Of a stretch of DNA of 64,000 nt, positions 11,366 through 24,200 are shown one piece after another. This DNA comes from Nymphaea colorata. Taxonomy: Eukaryota > Streptophyta > Magnoliopsida > Nymphaeales > Nymphaeaceae. Where the stretch lies: positions 24,534,412 through 24,598,411 of the forward strand of contig NC_045139.1 in the NCBI RefSeq assembly GCF_008831285.2. Reading direction: 5' to 3'. Position 1 is the first letter of the stretch. Each line of letters begins with the position of its first letter. Both the position numbers and the translations under genes were made by a program. A model generated the notes under the pieces. The model ran no database searches. It saw only the letters and a program-made list of their open reading frames with translations, and was not told the DNA's origin.

Positions 11366-11656
11366 TGTAAGAATCTTCACAAAATACCACAAAACCACGT
11401 CTCTCCGTCTGAAAATAAGAGGGATTGAGAATAGAGAATAGAAGGGAAGCAATGAAGGAAAGAATGCCGTCGGCCAATGCAGCCGCATGATGCTTGATCT
11501 CTATTATTAACATGACCTAATCAGGTTACAACAAAAGAAATAAAACATGAAGTAATTACAAAGAGATACCATCGCCTAATGTATTTAGGTGTTAAGTTAG
11601 AAAGGAAGTGGATCGGGTCTGAACAGACCCGATCCCTTATACATACAGACTTAACA
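11366..11656 (-). repeat. copia 3' LTR (291 bp)
   Basis: On the - strand it runs TGTTAAG to CTTACA, matching 16,196-16,485. It contains a palindrome, gatcgggtctg/cagacccgatc, near its start. Confidence 0.95.
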
Positions 11657-12040
11657 GCCCCCCTCAAGTTGTGCATGAGATTTGATCATGCACAACTTGT
11701 TTTTCAAATGCCAAAAGTGCTGCCCTGTGAGTCCTGTGGTAAAAAGATCCGCTATCTGTTCACTGGTGGAGATATAAGTAGGCAAGATCTCAGCTTCTTC
11801 AACCTTCTGACGAATGAAGTGTTGATCAATCTCAATGTGTTTGGTACGATTATGCAAAATGGGGTTGTAGGCAATTTTGATTGCGCTTTGATTGTCACAT
11901 AGTAATGATGACTGAACAATCGGAAGATTGAGCTCTCCAAGCAAATGCCGTAACCATGACGCTTCAGCTATCCCTGCAGCCATTGCTCTATACTCTGCCT
12001 TAGTGCTGGATCGTGCAACTGCACGCTGCTTTTTACTGCT
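11651..12040 (-). pseudogene. copia RNase H domain and C-terminus
   Basis: Begins after the in-frame TAG at 12,041-12,043, in the same frame as the upstream reverse transcriptase. It contains STKAEYRAMAAG and DNQSAIKIAYNP, the hallmark RNase H segments of plant copia elements, then KHIEIDQHFIR. The frame ends a few bases inside the LTR. The purine tract (complement of gcccccctcaagt) lies at 11,657-11,668. Confidence 0.9.
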
Positions 12041-13072
12041 CTAACAAATGAGATTAGAATCAAGAAAAAGACAGAAACCTGAAACTGAGCGTCGGTCATC
12101 GGGATCTCCTGCCCAATCTACATCAGTATAAGTATATATGCTATGTCCAAGAGAAACATTGAGACACTTTGTATAGACCAGTCCATCCCCAAGAGTAGCT
12201 TTGAGATACTGTAAGATAAGCTTAGCAGCATCCATATGTCCTTCTGTGGGTGCATGCATAAGCTGAGATATCTGATTTACTGCATATACTATGTCTGGGC
12301 GAGTAAAAGTGAGGTATTGTAACATACCAACAATGTTGCGATAGAAGGTACGATTTGAATAGGCAGCGGTTCCATCAGAGGCAGCCAATTTAGTGTTCAG
12401 AACACTAGGAGTAGTTATGGGTTTGCAATTAATCATACCTGCCCTGTCCAAAATATCGAGGGTATATTTATGCTGGGTAAGAGTCAATCGATCATTCGTC
12501 CTGTCAAGTTCAACACCCAAGAAGTACCGTAGTTCGCCGAGATCCTTCATCTTGAATTCTTGCTGCAACATACCCTTAACATAAGATATATGTGAAGAAG
12601 AATTCCCAGTTATAACAATATCATCTACATATATAAGTAACCAAGTGGTAGCTTCTCCAGTATGATATATAAACAAGGAATGATCGAGAGAACTTCGTAG
12701 AAAACCAACTTGTTGTATACGATGAGAAAACCGATCGAACCATGATCTAGAAGCTTGCTTCAGCCCATATAAAGACTTGTGTAACTTACAAACCCATTTG
12801 TGAGGATCATGAGTAGTATAGCCGGGAGGTTGCTCCATGTATACCTCTTTCTTAAGAATCCTATGAAGAAAAGCATTTTTGACGTCTAACTGGTAAAGAG
12901 GCCATCCATATGAGACTGCAAGAGAAATAATCACACGTATTGTGCCCATCTTGATAACAGGACTGAATGTTTCATCATAATCTTCCCCATATTGCTGAGT
13001 GAAACCGCGCGCCACAAGACGTGCTTTATGTCGATCAATGCTACCATCTGGCTTATATTTCAGTTTGTAAAC
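12041..13072 (-). pseudogene. copia reverse transcriptase
   Basis: Open between the TGA at 13,073-13,075 and the TAG at 12,041-12,043. Motifs include ARGFTQQYGEDYDETFSPV, DVKNAFLH, the YVDD catalytic box (LLIYVDDIVITG) and GMLQYLTFTRPDIVYAVNQ. The closing TAG stands where the family has a Trp before SSKKQ, so it is likely TGG to TAG. Confidence 0.92.
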
Positions 13073-13704
13073 TCATTGGGAGCCCACAACATTCTTATCA
13101 TCTGGACGAGGGACAATCTGCCAAGTCTGACACTCATGCAAGGCTGTCATTTCTTCATTCATAGCTTCAACCCAACATTTTTCCTTACTCGCATGGTGAT
13201 AGGATTTTGGTTCCACCTTTTTGCTCACTTCTGTCATAAACAACTGAAAATCTAAAGAAAAGTTGTTATAACTCACCCATCGATCAATGGGATGTCGCAC
13301 ACGTTGTGATTGACGTGGGACTGCAGTAGGAGCTGATCGCCTAGAGTACACCAGCCCTGAGAACCGACTATGTATAGGTGGATCATGGTGAGAAGAGGAG
13401 GGCATGCTGTCCAAGGAACTACTCACAAGTGTCTCAGGCTCATTAACACCTTGCTCCTTGTGCTCAGTCAAACGTTCTGCCCCTTGTTTTAAGATTTCAG
13501 CATGTAGCCAAGTGTCATAACCTCATTTTTATCCTTGAGTGTCATACAAGTAGCCTTGGGATCTTGTAACCTGCTTTCATCAAAAACAACATGCCGTGAA
13601 ATATGAACACGACCAGTTTTAGGGTTGTAACATCTATAACCCTTGTAGTTTTTTGCATACCCTATAAATCTGCACAAAATAGCACGATCTTGAAACTTAT
13701 TTCA
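13073..13704 (-). pseudogene. copia integrase C-terminus to reverse transcriptase N-terminus, broken
   Basis: Follows the TGA at 13,702-13,704 in frame (NKFQDRAILCRFIGYAKN), continues to about 13,490, then needs a one-base frame change to reach AEILKQG and the segment ending KNVVGSQ. The closing TGA (13,073-13,075) replaces the Trp of the usual SQWVYKLK-type motif. Three lesions fall in 630 bp. Confidence 0.85.
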
Positions 13705-14991
13705 TAGAGAAACATCAACATGCACATAGCAAACACATCCAAAAACACACAATTCCTCATAGTGTGGCTGCTCTTGATGTAATAGAAAATATGGTGATTG
13801 TCCATCAAGCAAAGCCAATGGCAGTCGATTTATAACATGGACAGCCGTATGAAAAGCTTCGGTCCACAATGTCATGGGTAAGTCTGTGTCACGCATCATG
13901 CTGAGGGCGCTTTCAACAATATGTCTATGTTTCCTTTCAGCAATTCCATTTTGCTGAGGAGTATGCGGGCATGAAATTTGTCTAGTGATCCCAATATCTA
14001 GTAAGTACTCAGTAAATTCATTAGAAATAAATTCACCACCACCATCACATTGAAAATGCACAATATTACTGGAGTATTTATTCCGAACCAAGGCATGAAA
14101 TTGAGTGAACAAGCGGAAAACTTCTGATTTGTGTTTCATGAAATGGATCCAAGTATATCGGGAATATGAATCAATAAAAATGACATAGTATCTACTCCCA
14201 GAAGAAGAAGGAATTGGAGCAGGCCCCCAAACATCAGAATATATAGTGTCGAAAACCTTTGAAGCTCTTTTATTGATTAATTGAAAAGGAAGGGCATGGC
14301 TCTTACAGATATGACAACTTGAGCACATGCTGGACTCACTAACTGAACTTAGACTGGACTTATCTAAGAGTCCGTCTGCAACAAGACTTCGAACAAAAGA
14401 CTGACTACAATGAGCTAACCGACCATGCCAAAAGGATGGCTTATTATACTCTGCGACATTGACTTCACTATGACTTGGAAAACATGAATCTGAAGAGTGA
14501 GGTTTTGACAGCTGTGGAGCTCCTTCAAGGACATACATATTTCCTTTGCGAGTGCCCTCAGTGAATGTCTTCTTGGTTCGAGCATCCTTGACATAAACAG
14601 AAGACGGTGTGAATTCAACAGAGGAGTGAGTATCATCAATAAGTTTAGACACTGAGATAATATTTTTCTTGACACTTGGAACAACAAGGACATTCTTTAA
14701 CGAAATGGAAGAAGAGCCCATAGATATTTGTGCATTTCCAATGTGCGATATTGTGTGATGGGAACCATCTCCCGTGACAACTGAGCCTTGTTCTAAATAA
14801 GGGAAAACACTAGAGAGATTACCTGTGTCACCAGTAACATGGGCTGCTGCTCCAGAGTCCACATACCACTCTCCTTGCTCGTTTTGTTTCAAGTGGAGCT
14901 TAGATAGGGCTGTCATGAAAAGTTGTTGCACGTCTGCTGAAACATTTGATGTCTGATGATGAAGCTGACCCTGCTGCTGCCTTGTTCTCAC
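13702..14991 (-). pseudogene. copia protease and integrase core
   Basis: Protease active site WYVDSGAAAHVTG lies near the start. GAG-pre-integrase and HHCC zinc finger follow (WHGRLAHCSQ, CSSCHICKS). The integrase core has IYSDVWGP (first Asp), FQCDGGGEF (second Asp) and QQNGIAERKHR (Glu). It ends in a TGA that most likely came from CGA, since the next residues continue the domain. Confidence 0.92.
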
Positions 14992-15013
14992 GCCTAACCT
15001 GATTATTTTTGTT

Positions 15014-15916
15014 CTAAGGGTTGTGCCAACATTCTGATTTTACATGCCCCCTCTTGTTGCAATAGAAACAAGTTGGAACCCTTCTAGATGTGGTAGAGGT
15101 AGTATTCATGCCTAGTGGTGTTGGGAGAACCCCTCTTCCCATTCCTGCCTGAGAAGTCCAAGGACGAGTGCGATTCCCTTGCAGTGCATGTGTCCCTGTG
15201 ATCAGTACATTGTGGCTATTGGAAGGAATCAAATTCTGTCGCTGAACACGACTAGCTTCGTGTTGAAAAAGCTTGGCCTTCAGATCTTCAAAAGATGGGA
15301 GAACAGGTAGGACTTCCAAGGCTGTGCAGAAAATATCAAATTCTGTTCCCAGTCCACTCAAGGCTTGTTGGACTTTGTCCTTGTCGCTGACGGGATGTCC
15401 AATTGCAGCAAGCTGATCACTAACACTCTTGATTTCATTCAAGTATTCCAAAATTGTACGCGTCTCACGCTTGATGTCCTGAAATTGCCTTCTTAATTGT
15501 AGAAAACGTGCTTTCGAGACTTGAGAATATGTTGTGGCAAGGGTAGACCACAACTCTAGGGCAGTTAAATCATCATCAATACCTCCCAATACCTCCTCTG
15601 ACAAGGTAGAAGTGATATAAGCAACAAGAGACTGGTCGTGAGCCAGCCAAACTTCATATTCGGGATTGTTCTCAGTAAGAGTTTCATATTCAAAACTAAT
15701 TTCACCTTTATCTCCCATGACTGTCTTCTTTACTTCACGGTCAATATACTTTGGAGGTGCTGGAGTAGTTCCATCGATGTGCCCATACAGTCTATGGCTT
15801 TTAATAAATGGGACAATTTGACGTTTCCAAGTCAAATAATTACTATGGTTCAGTTTTTGAAAGATGAGTTGGGAGAGAAAACTGGAGGATAGAAGAGAAG
15901 GGGTCGGCTGATCCAT
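15014..15916 (-). pseudogene. copia gag
   Basis: 300 residues beginning MDQPTPSLLSSSFLSQLIFQ. It has the retrotransposon gag (UBN2-like) region and a C-terminal CCHC knuckle (CFYCNKRGHVKSEC). The frame ends in TAG at 15,014-15,016 and the protease continues one base out of frame, so a nonsense codon and a frameshift separate gag from pol. Copia elements normally use one frame. Confidence 0.92.
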
Positions 15917-16180
15917 GACTGAATAGAGAGGAGTAGTGCAGGCGATTTAAAAGCAACGACAAAAATTAGGGCAAATTGTAGCAACCGAAATTAGGGCAAA
16001 TCGTTGGATTTAGGGCAGAATTTAAAAGCCACAACAGAAATTAGGGCAAATTGTAGCAAACGAAATTAGGGCAAATCGTGGGATTTAAGGAAGAACAGAA
16101 ATTAGGAATAATCACGGCAGAAAATAGGATTTAGGGCAGATTACATCAAACTGAAATCACTCACCGGAGGACGATGCAAC

Positions 16181-16195
16181 CTGGCTCTGATACCA
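16181..16195 (-). other. copia primer-binding site
   Basis: On the - strand TGGTATCAGAGCCAG directly follows the 5' LTR end (TTACA). This is the standard copia site complementary to the 3' end of initiator Met-tRNA. 15,930-16,160 is an untranslated leader with repeated aaattagggcaaat units. Confidence 0.95.
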
Positions 16196-16485
16196 TGTAA
16201 GAATCTTCACAAAATACCACACAACCACGTCTCTCCGTCTGAAAATAAGAGGGATTGAGAATAGAGAATAGAAGGGAAGCAATGAAGGAAAGAATGCCGT
16301 CGGCCAATGCAGCCGCACGATGCTTGATCTCTATTATTAACATGACCTAATCAGGTTACAACAAAAGGAATAAAACATGAAGTAATTACAAGAGATACCA
16401 CCACCTAATGTATTTAGGCGTTAAGTTAGAAAGAAAGTGGATCGGGTCTGAACAGACCCGATCCCTTATACATACAGACTTAACA
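16196..16485 (-). repeat. copia 5' LTR (290 bp)
   Basis: Partner of 11,366-11,656, about 97% identical. It ends next to the primer-binding site. Confidence 0.95.
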
Positions 16486-17491
16486 ACCTAACCCTGCTTC
16501 AATACCATGTTAAAATGTATACATTTTACCAACCTGACCATCATAAGGAAGAAAGAGAAGAAAAGAGGTGCAGCAATAGGTCTCAGTCCCAAGTATCTTG
16601 TGTGACCTAATATGGTTGATACTTGATACGATATTAGGGTAACATAGTATAAAGGAAAAGTAAGCCATCAACCTATGAGAACAAAGTACAACGTGCACAT
16701 ATGCTTAACTTGGCTGGACAGATATATACAAATTACCTTCCTGAACTGATCCAAGCGGATCTAGATCCATACCAAGACTCTTAAGAAATATCACTTTTTA
16801 TCTAGCCTAGTTGGCGTATTCCTCTAGAGACCATAAGACTGTTTCAGTAAAAAGAAGCTAACAGCAGGAAGTCACTTGTCACCGACAAAGGGAAAAGCAA
16901 GTTCAGCAACTAACAGAAGCAGTTTGTTCACCAATTAACAGTAGTTTATGACGTCTCTCAGCCACCAATTTAGTGTAAATCAGTCATTCAGTTCATTCAA
17001 ATTCATAGAATAAACTCATTTTTCAGAGGACAGACAGCAAATATATGATCAACACAGAGAAGGTTAAGTCATATAACTCACTAAATGACCACACTGAATC
17101 AGAAGTCAAGGGAAAAAATGATTAACCATGACAAAGCAAATAAAATTGACATCCACCTTAAGAATCATAATGCACAAATGCTCAAATAGCTAATCATTCC
17201 AGAGCAGTTTATAGAATACATATCCTTAGATATAAAATCATATAATATGGAAGTAGTAGATGATCATCAATTCTATAACGTCATGCAAAAAACATATGTA
17301 AAACTTGTTACCTACATGTCCTCATATATAACATCATACAACACAAAACTGCCACATGATTATCAGGTTTAGAATGCTTATGCAACAAGCATATCCAAAA
17401 CTTGCTGATGAGTTGGAATTAATTTGAAGATTGATAATCTGAAAAGGCAATTGCATGTGGTCACCAAAAACCAAAGTTTTAAGTAACTAAC
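16486..17491. other. intron 16 sequence with a possible older copia primer site
   Basis: On the - strand 16,497-16,510 reads TTAACATGGTATTGAAGC, resembling an LTR end plus a diverged copia primer site. The younger copia would then have inserted just inside an older one. The rest (16,520-17,491) is AT-rich and shows no helicase exon. Confidence 0.4.
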
Positions 17492-17557
17492 CAAAAGTGA
17501 GCGTTCATGAACTTCATCCACGATCACATGCGTCACATCAGATAAGAATTTATCACC
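17492..17557 (-). CDS. DExH7: helicase exon 16 (motif II, DEVH)
   Basis: 22 codons, phase 0 at both ends, reading GDKFLSDVTHVIVDEVHERS then LL. Preceded by TGTAG and followed by GTTAGT. It holds the Walker B DEVH box. The next exon, expected to start with a GDFLLI-like segment, is not found anywhere to the left. Confidence 0.93.
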
Positions 17558-18183
17558 CTACACCAACACAGTAAAAGCCATGACATTGATGCAAAATCTG
17601 AGAAAAAAACAAGGCATAGGCATCCAAGCTCATGCTTCACTATATGAAGGAATCAACAACTTGACAATTTTGCATAAGCATCGACCTTTGCACACCCTTC
17701 ATTCACATGAAAAAGTAGTATATGTGGGCACATGTTGCTGGGGTGTCAATGGTGATGTGTTATACTGTTGTATGTAGGAAATTTTAAATTGTGTTCAGCT
17801 CAATCCTTATTATGCGTATAGCTGTTAGGATATCCAGGCTTTATCATGTTAGTTAGGTGACAGGTCCTTGGATCATTACCTAAAAACTGTCAAAAACAAA
17901 AAAAATTGCAAACCATGTTACATGGGTGCGGTTGCCAATGTGGAACATCCCAGAAAACTTGGGTGTGGGGGTGTGCTGAGAGTGTATATATATTCATATT
18001 GGTAAAAACCAGACCACTTGCGTAAGAGACAAAGACCAGCCCACTTGAAATTCAACCTTACAGATATGATCTAAGAGTGATTTGATGAGAAACATATATT
18101 ATTATATTAACTATTAACTTAGTTTTTTTTTACTCTAACTTGTTTTTTTTTAACTTAAATAATGTTTTTTACTCTAACTAATA

Positions 18184-18233
<50 letters not shown>

Positions 18234-21200
18234 TTGAACTAAAACATGATTTATATTATATTAAATTAGTGTTTATAAAAGCATTAGAAGGTTCATATTT
18301 TGATTAAAAAATTAAAACACTTTTTAACATGAATTTAAGAGGTCTGATTTTTATCCCTTACCCAAGTGGTCTGGTAATTACCAACCACTCATATATATAT
18401 ATATATATATATATGGTTGATTAGTAGCTTTATTTGTCTATTTTTTTTTCTGACTTCCATTGCTGTTTATTCAAAATTTTGAAGGGTGTTGATCCTTTTT
18501 AAATAAGTTAAAATCATGTGTCATCCTTTTAGAAAAGAATGACACAGTCTGGCAGTTTTGCAAGCCTGTGGACTGACATCTTTGCAGCAGACCTGTGTCC
18601 TTTTCAAAGAAAAGGATAATCTAGAGTATTTTGGAAAAAAAAAGAGAGAGAGATACCACCTTTGAGAGACCATTTTGGGTTTTGGCTGCCCAGGAGGGGA
18701 GGAGAGACCCACACACACAGGAAGACCAGAGGTAAGGTTTTTTTTTTTTTTTTTTTTTTAACTTAACACAGAATTGAGTGCACAGAAAAGGCACAGTGCC
18801 AGCACCTGTGTCAGGTCGACATGGGTGTGGCACCCATTCTGGCCCGTCTGTGTGACTTAGATTGCATATAAGGGGATATCCTAAGTTCCTAACGCTAATC
18901 AGGAAGAACATAATATCTTTTCATTTGGGAAGAACCGGAGGGTGTCTCTCCCTGGTTCCCTCAAAATAGAAAGCATAATTTATAACCCCAATTTCTTGTC
19001 ATTGAGAAGCCATGAACACCTTTGAAGCTCACCGCTAACAAATGAGGAAGACAAGGAGTACCGCAAACAAGGATAGAGGCCTTGGAGGACACAGTGGCCA
19101 AGTCGAGCAGATGATAACAGGGTTTCGCAAGCACATGGAAGAAACATAAGAAGCAACAAATGCTCCAAGGGCTTCCACAATCCTTGATGACACAGATAAA
19201 AACAAGCCCATGAATGGCATAAGGAAATGTCATAAGTCCACCTTGTTGAAACTTGAAATATACTTGTACTTGTGATACATATATATAATATATATAACTT
19301 AATAGTGATAAACATTTATTTATGTTCATTTAAAATTTTTCTTTTATTTTTTGTATTTTTTATTTATTTCTGTAAGAAATCCAATGCCCAAAGGGCATTA
19401 GAGTCCTCTAGTAATCTAGCTGTTGGGCCTCTCTTATCTATGAATAAAGGCTCTCTTTTTTTTAATAGACATGCTAAGTCTCATTGACACTTCTAAAAAG
19501 CAGAAGTGTCCATGTCAACACGACCTGACACGGGTGCGGGTATGGGATATAGGAATATAATAAAATCGCTTAGCTATTTATGTATGTGATATATCTTTTA
19601 TTTCTCTTGTAAGAGAATGCTTTGGTGTTAGATACCATGTGACACATTGTTTTGTGAAAGTGTTACAGAAGCTCTCTCTTTCTTTCTTTTTGGTACTAGA
19701 GGCTTCAATTTTTACGTGGCATCAAAGTCTTGACTGATTTCAGAAGGTGCATAGCGACTGCCTTCGATTTGTGTCAGAGATTATTCCCCTCCCTTCTTAT
19801 GACCTTCCCTCACTCACTTGATTTCTCTTTATTCCTCCATCATGGGAGATAAAAAACAAAGTAATTGTCCCCTACAAACTCAATTCATCAAACTATATTT
19901 GGAGGTATCACATATAAAGGAAGAGGTTTATGGGTCCAAAAGTAAGCCTGCTCTTCAACTCAGTAAAAGGGTGGCACAAGACATCAAAGAGCCTGATGGA
20001 GATGACAGAATCAAGGTCGTGGAGAACTATGAGAAAAGTTTGAAAATTGGCACATAAAGCATTCCAAGGCAACATATTGGGTTCCTAATAATGTAGAACT
20101 AAGCATGTGTGCAAATGAGGCAAAATTTTCCCTTGCTAATGAAGCATGGGATTATCTCTGAAGAAAGAATAAAAAAATGTATCGATATCATTCAGAAGGA
20201 AATATTTGAGCCACCAAGATACATTTTTCTTCCCTTACCACATTGTGGAATAAAATGTCATTCATTGAACCCAAATGAGGATGTATCCAAGATTCTGAAA
20301 TTAGACAACATCAAATTCAAAAGCAACAATCTTTCCAATTTCTAAATGGGTTAAAGCAGGATAGCAAGCTAAATCCAACTTGCTCCATCAGTCCGAACTT
20401 CCATTTATGGAAGAAGCCTTATCCAAGTCGTCTATGGAAAAAATGAGACTTAAGGAACCCCAAATAATAGCATAGTTTTCTTGTGGCATAGCTAAGCTCA
20501 GAAGTTATGTTATGTCACATAAACCAGCCATTTCAATAAGCACCATGGCAACCATGAAGGACGCAAGGGTCATAGTTTCAACTCAAGAAAGACACATGAA
20601 CAAAGCAATATAGAGAGACCTGACATATAAAGCCCTATTATTGAAGTTAAGAAGGAAGATAAGAAAGTTGCTTTCGTGCACAATAATGCAAAATGCATTG
20701 GATCTGCGCTTTTTACCCAACTTCTCACTGCTCTTCAACTGCTTCCACAAGGAGAAACACCTACCCACCAGGGCTGCATTAGCTACCTCTTCCCAAGGTA
20801 TGAACTGTTGGTGTAATACTTGTTGATTTTTGGTGCTTCTTTTCATATGACCCTTCATAAATCACTCTTATATGAATGCACTAGATTAAATGGAGTTTTT
20901 GTTCACACAGGCGATGGAATATCTTTGGAAGTGAAAGCCCTTGGAAACCTTGAAAACTATTCAAAAAGAACAGATAGCTATACCAAATGTTAGATTGATT
21001 CCAAAACTAAATTTAAAACTTTTATCCATTTCTCAAATCATTAATCATGGCTCTAATGTTTCTCTAAAAATAAATGTTAGGAGTAAGAACTTCAGTTCAG
21101 GAGGCTGATTGTGCATGGCCATAGAGGAGGTCTTACTATCTTGATATTTTATGTTTTCAGAAGAACAAACTATCTTGTGATTGTCAAAATTAATATTAGT

Positions 21201-24200
21201 TTTTGGCATAAAAGATTAGCCCGGGCAAGTGGATCCAAGCTCTCCCTTGTTCTAAACCTGGCAAAAATTTATAATGAATAAACTATACTTGTATTGACTG
21301 CATTCTTGGCACCAGGCAAAAGCTTCCTTTCCACATTGGAACTATGTATCTTTTGAACATTTTGAATTAGTACATTTTGATGTATGTGGTCCAACCTCTA
21401 TTATGTCCAAAAGGGGATACTCAGATTAGACATACTTGGGTCGATATTCTTAACCACAAGTGCCAAATTTTCCAAAATTAATTTCAAATATTTTCACAAA
21501 CTTGCTTAAAAGCAGTTCATGGCAACATAGGAATCTTTGGAACTAACTCAAAAGGAGAGTTCATCTCAAAAGAATTTGACAACTATTGCAAACCACAGCA
21601 TAAAATAAATGTGAAGCATGGTCTGAAAAATCCTCTAGAACTAAAAACTATATAGTCTTTTAGATGGGAACCCAGTATAATGGAGACTAAAAGTTCAAAC
21701 TTACATTGAGCTTTCTAAGAAGAATTCCAGTCGTGCAAAAGAGAAGCTTTGTCTTTTCATTCCTGAATTAAAAAATAAAATAAATCACAAAGGGTAAGAC
21801 CATCAACAGAAAATTATGAATTCTTTTTATTTGAATTAAATGAATATGGAAAAATAACATGCACCAAAAGTATCTAAGCCCGGGCATCGGGCCGGGCCAG
21901 GCCTGGCCATTCAAACCCGAGCCCGATCCCGGCCCAATGAAACTAAAAAAATATTTTGTAATATAAAATAATATATAAATGTAATTAATTGTAATAAAAT
22001 ATTATATTTATAAATAAAAATTAATAAAATAAATATAAAAAAACATTATCAGGCCCAACTGGACTGACTGGCCCGGTGCCCCTTTTTCCGGGCCCGAGTC
22101 GGGCAGGGTATCGGGTACCCGCCGGCGGCCCGGCCCGGTGCCCAGCCTTAGAAGTAACAAATATTTGCAGTCATGAAAAGTTGTTGGCGACTTTATTTTC
22201 CTTTCTTTATGCTGCAAAAGTTTTAGCTAGATGGTCATTTTATCTAATTTACATTAACAGCAGTTGATGAGTTCCGCAAACAGCACGAACATTCAGATTC
22301 AGAAATTAAGTAAAAACTAAAAAGCAACAGCAACTATCACAGAGTCAAAATTTATGAGAATGTTGGTCGCAGAAGTTATTCACAGCCTGCCTGGAATCCT
22401 CAAAAACATAAATAGTTTGATATCATCATTTACATATGCAGCATGAGACAACACAAGCTATTGGTGTGATTTCATTATCAAGTTCTAAAAAATAATAGCA
22501 GTGGTTGAAGAACAGAGAATATCAGACGTGTAGAAGATGAACCACAGTTTTCGTATGCTGGAAACAGAGATGAAGGAGAGGAAGAGGTGCTGGAATGGTT
22601 GGAGCAGTCCTTCGTAACTGCAGCCTAACCCTAGTCCATTTATTTATTTAAAGCACAATTACATCTAAATCAAAAATACACCAAACAATAAACAAAAACT
22701 ACAAGGCTGCCATTAATGAGGCAGCTAACTTTGACAAAACGTGATGTGCTACCATGTTAGGATCTGGATTCAGATCCATCCAGATCCAAACGACTTTATT
22801 TCTTAACATCCTCCCTCAAGTCATGTATGGTCTTTGATCATGAACAACTTTTTCTTCAAAGCCTTCTGTAAATAAGTCTGCAACTTATCTTCTGCCTTTA
22901 CATGCTATGGCTCTATCTCCTTCAGCTCTATCTTCTGCCGAACAAAATGTTGTTCTATCTCCATAAGCTTTGTCTTACTGAGTTGAACAGGATTAAAAGC
23001 AATATTAATTGCACTCTGATTGTCACACAATAATATGGACCATGAAATATTTTCTCCTAGATCACCGAGTAGATGGTGCACCCATGTGACCACAGCAGTG
23101 CCTACTTCCATGGATCTATATTCAGCCTCTGAATTGGAACGGCCACTGCCTTTTTCTTCCAACTACTCCACGATATAAGATGATCTCCAATGAATATACA
23201 GTAACCAGAAACCGATCATCTCTCCTGCATTACCAGCCCAATCTGCATCAGCATATATAATAAGTTGATGACCTTGATCCACATTTTTATTCTTTCGATA
23301 AACAAGTCCATCATCACAGAATGCGCTTCACAACCTCCATATGACCTTCCCTTGGAGAATGCATAAACTAAGACACCTGATTAACTGCATAAACAATATC
23401 GGGTCTAGTAAAGGTGAGGTATTGTAACATACCTACCAAACTTCGATATCTAGTAGGGTCAGCATAAAGTCCTCCATCATCAACACTTAATCTTTGATGC
23501 AGTGCGCTTGGAGAATTAACTGGCTTGCAACTTGACATTTTTGCTTTTTCTAATAAATCCAATGTATATTTATGCTGCATAAGTGTTAACCTCTCATCTT
23601 GCCTGTCAACTTCCACACCTAAAAAATATCTCAGTTCTCCTAAGTCTTTCATTTTGAAGGCCTTCATTAAATATCGCTTCACTTCAGAGACATGTTCCAA
23701 ACGACTTTATTTCTTAATAAGTGGTACTTTCTCATCCATTACAATTTCACTAGTACATCTTCCTCATGACCATAAATAGAAGGGTGCACCTTTCTTAGAA
23801 AACTTCTGATCAGGGCCTGCCTTTTATCAGTACTCCAAAAAACTGACCTCAAGTACCTCAATCTCCTACCCAACTTATGCTGAGAACTGCCGAATAACAG
23901 CTTCAACATGAAAGCTTCTATTCTGGAACTTGTGCAATTTTGTTTTGTATATAGTCTTGGTTGACGCTCATGAGAAATTGTAGGACGCAACTGCCTTTTT
24001 CACCTGAGTTTCTTTTTTCGAAGGGGCATGGTAAATGGCCCTATTTGAGAATTTCAAGCCAAAATTGAGCCTCTATCAGGACAATTAGAAAGTGAGGACC
24101 CAAAAATGGGACCTTTCAATGTAAAGTTTTCTCTACTCATTAATGAACAAAAATGTGTCTCAATCATGGAAAATGTGTGAACCAAGTATAGACAACGTAT

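Larger units (their letters stand above)
11366..16485 (-). mobile_element. Ty1/copia retrotransposon, complete but inactive
   Basis: Both LTRs, a primer-binding site complementary to initiator Met-tRNA, gag, protease, integrase, reverse transcriptase, RNase H (copia order) and a polypurine tract are present. Total length is 5.1 kb. LTRs differ by 7 substitutions (6 transitions) and one indel in ~290 bp, so insertion is fairly recent. Coding sequence is broken by stops at 15,014, 13,702, 13,073 and 12,041 and by frameshifts near 15,000 and 13,490. Target duplication is not clean: only ACC is shared next to both ends. Confidence 0.95.

Noticed and set aside
16741-16800. Possible helicase exon (VIFLKSLGMDLDPLG on the - strand)
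   Set aside because: It does not match the expected segment after DEVH, and the acceptor lacks a pyrimidine tract. The ggatctagatcc motif looks LTR-like.
18961-19329. 122-codon minus-strand frame
   Set aside because: No known motif, several overlapping frames, and the + strand looks like old gag-type repeat sequence.
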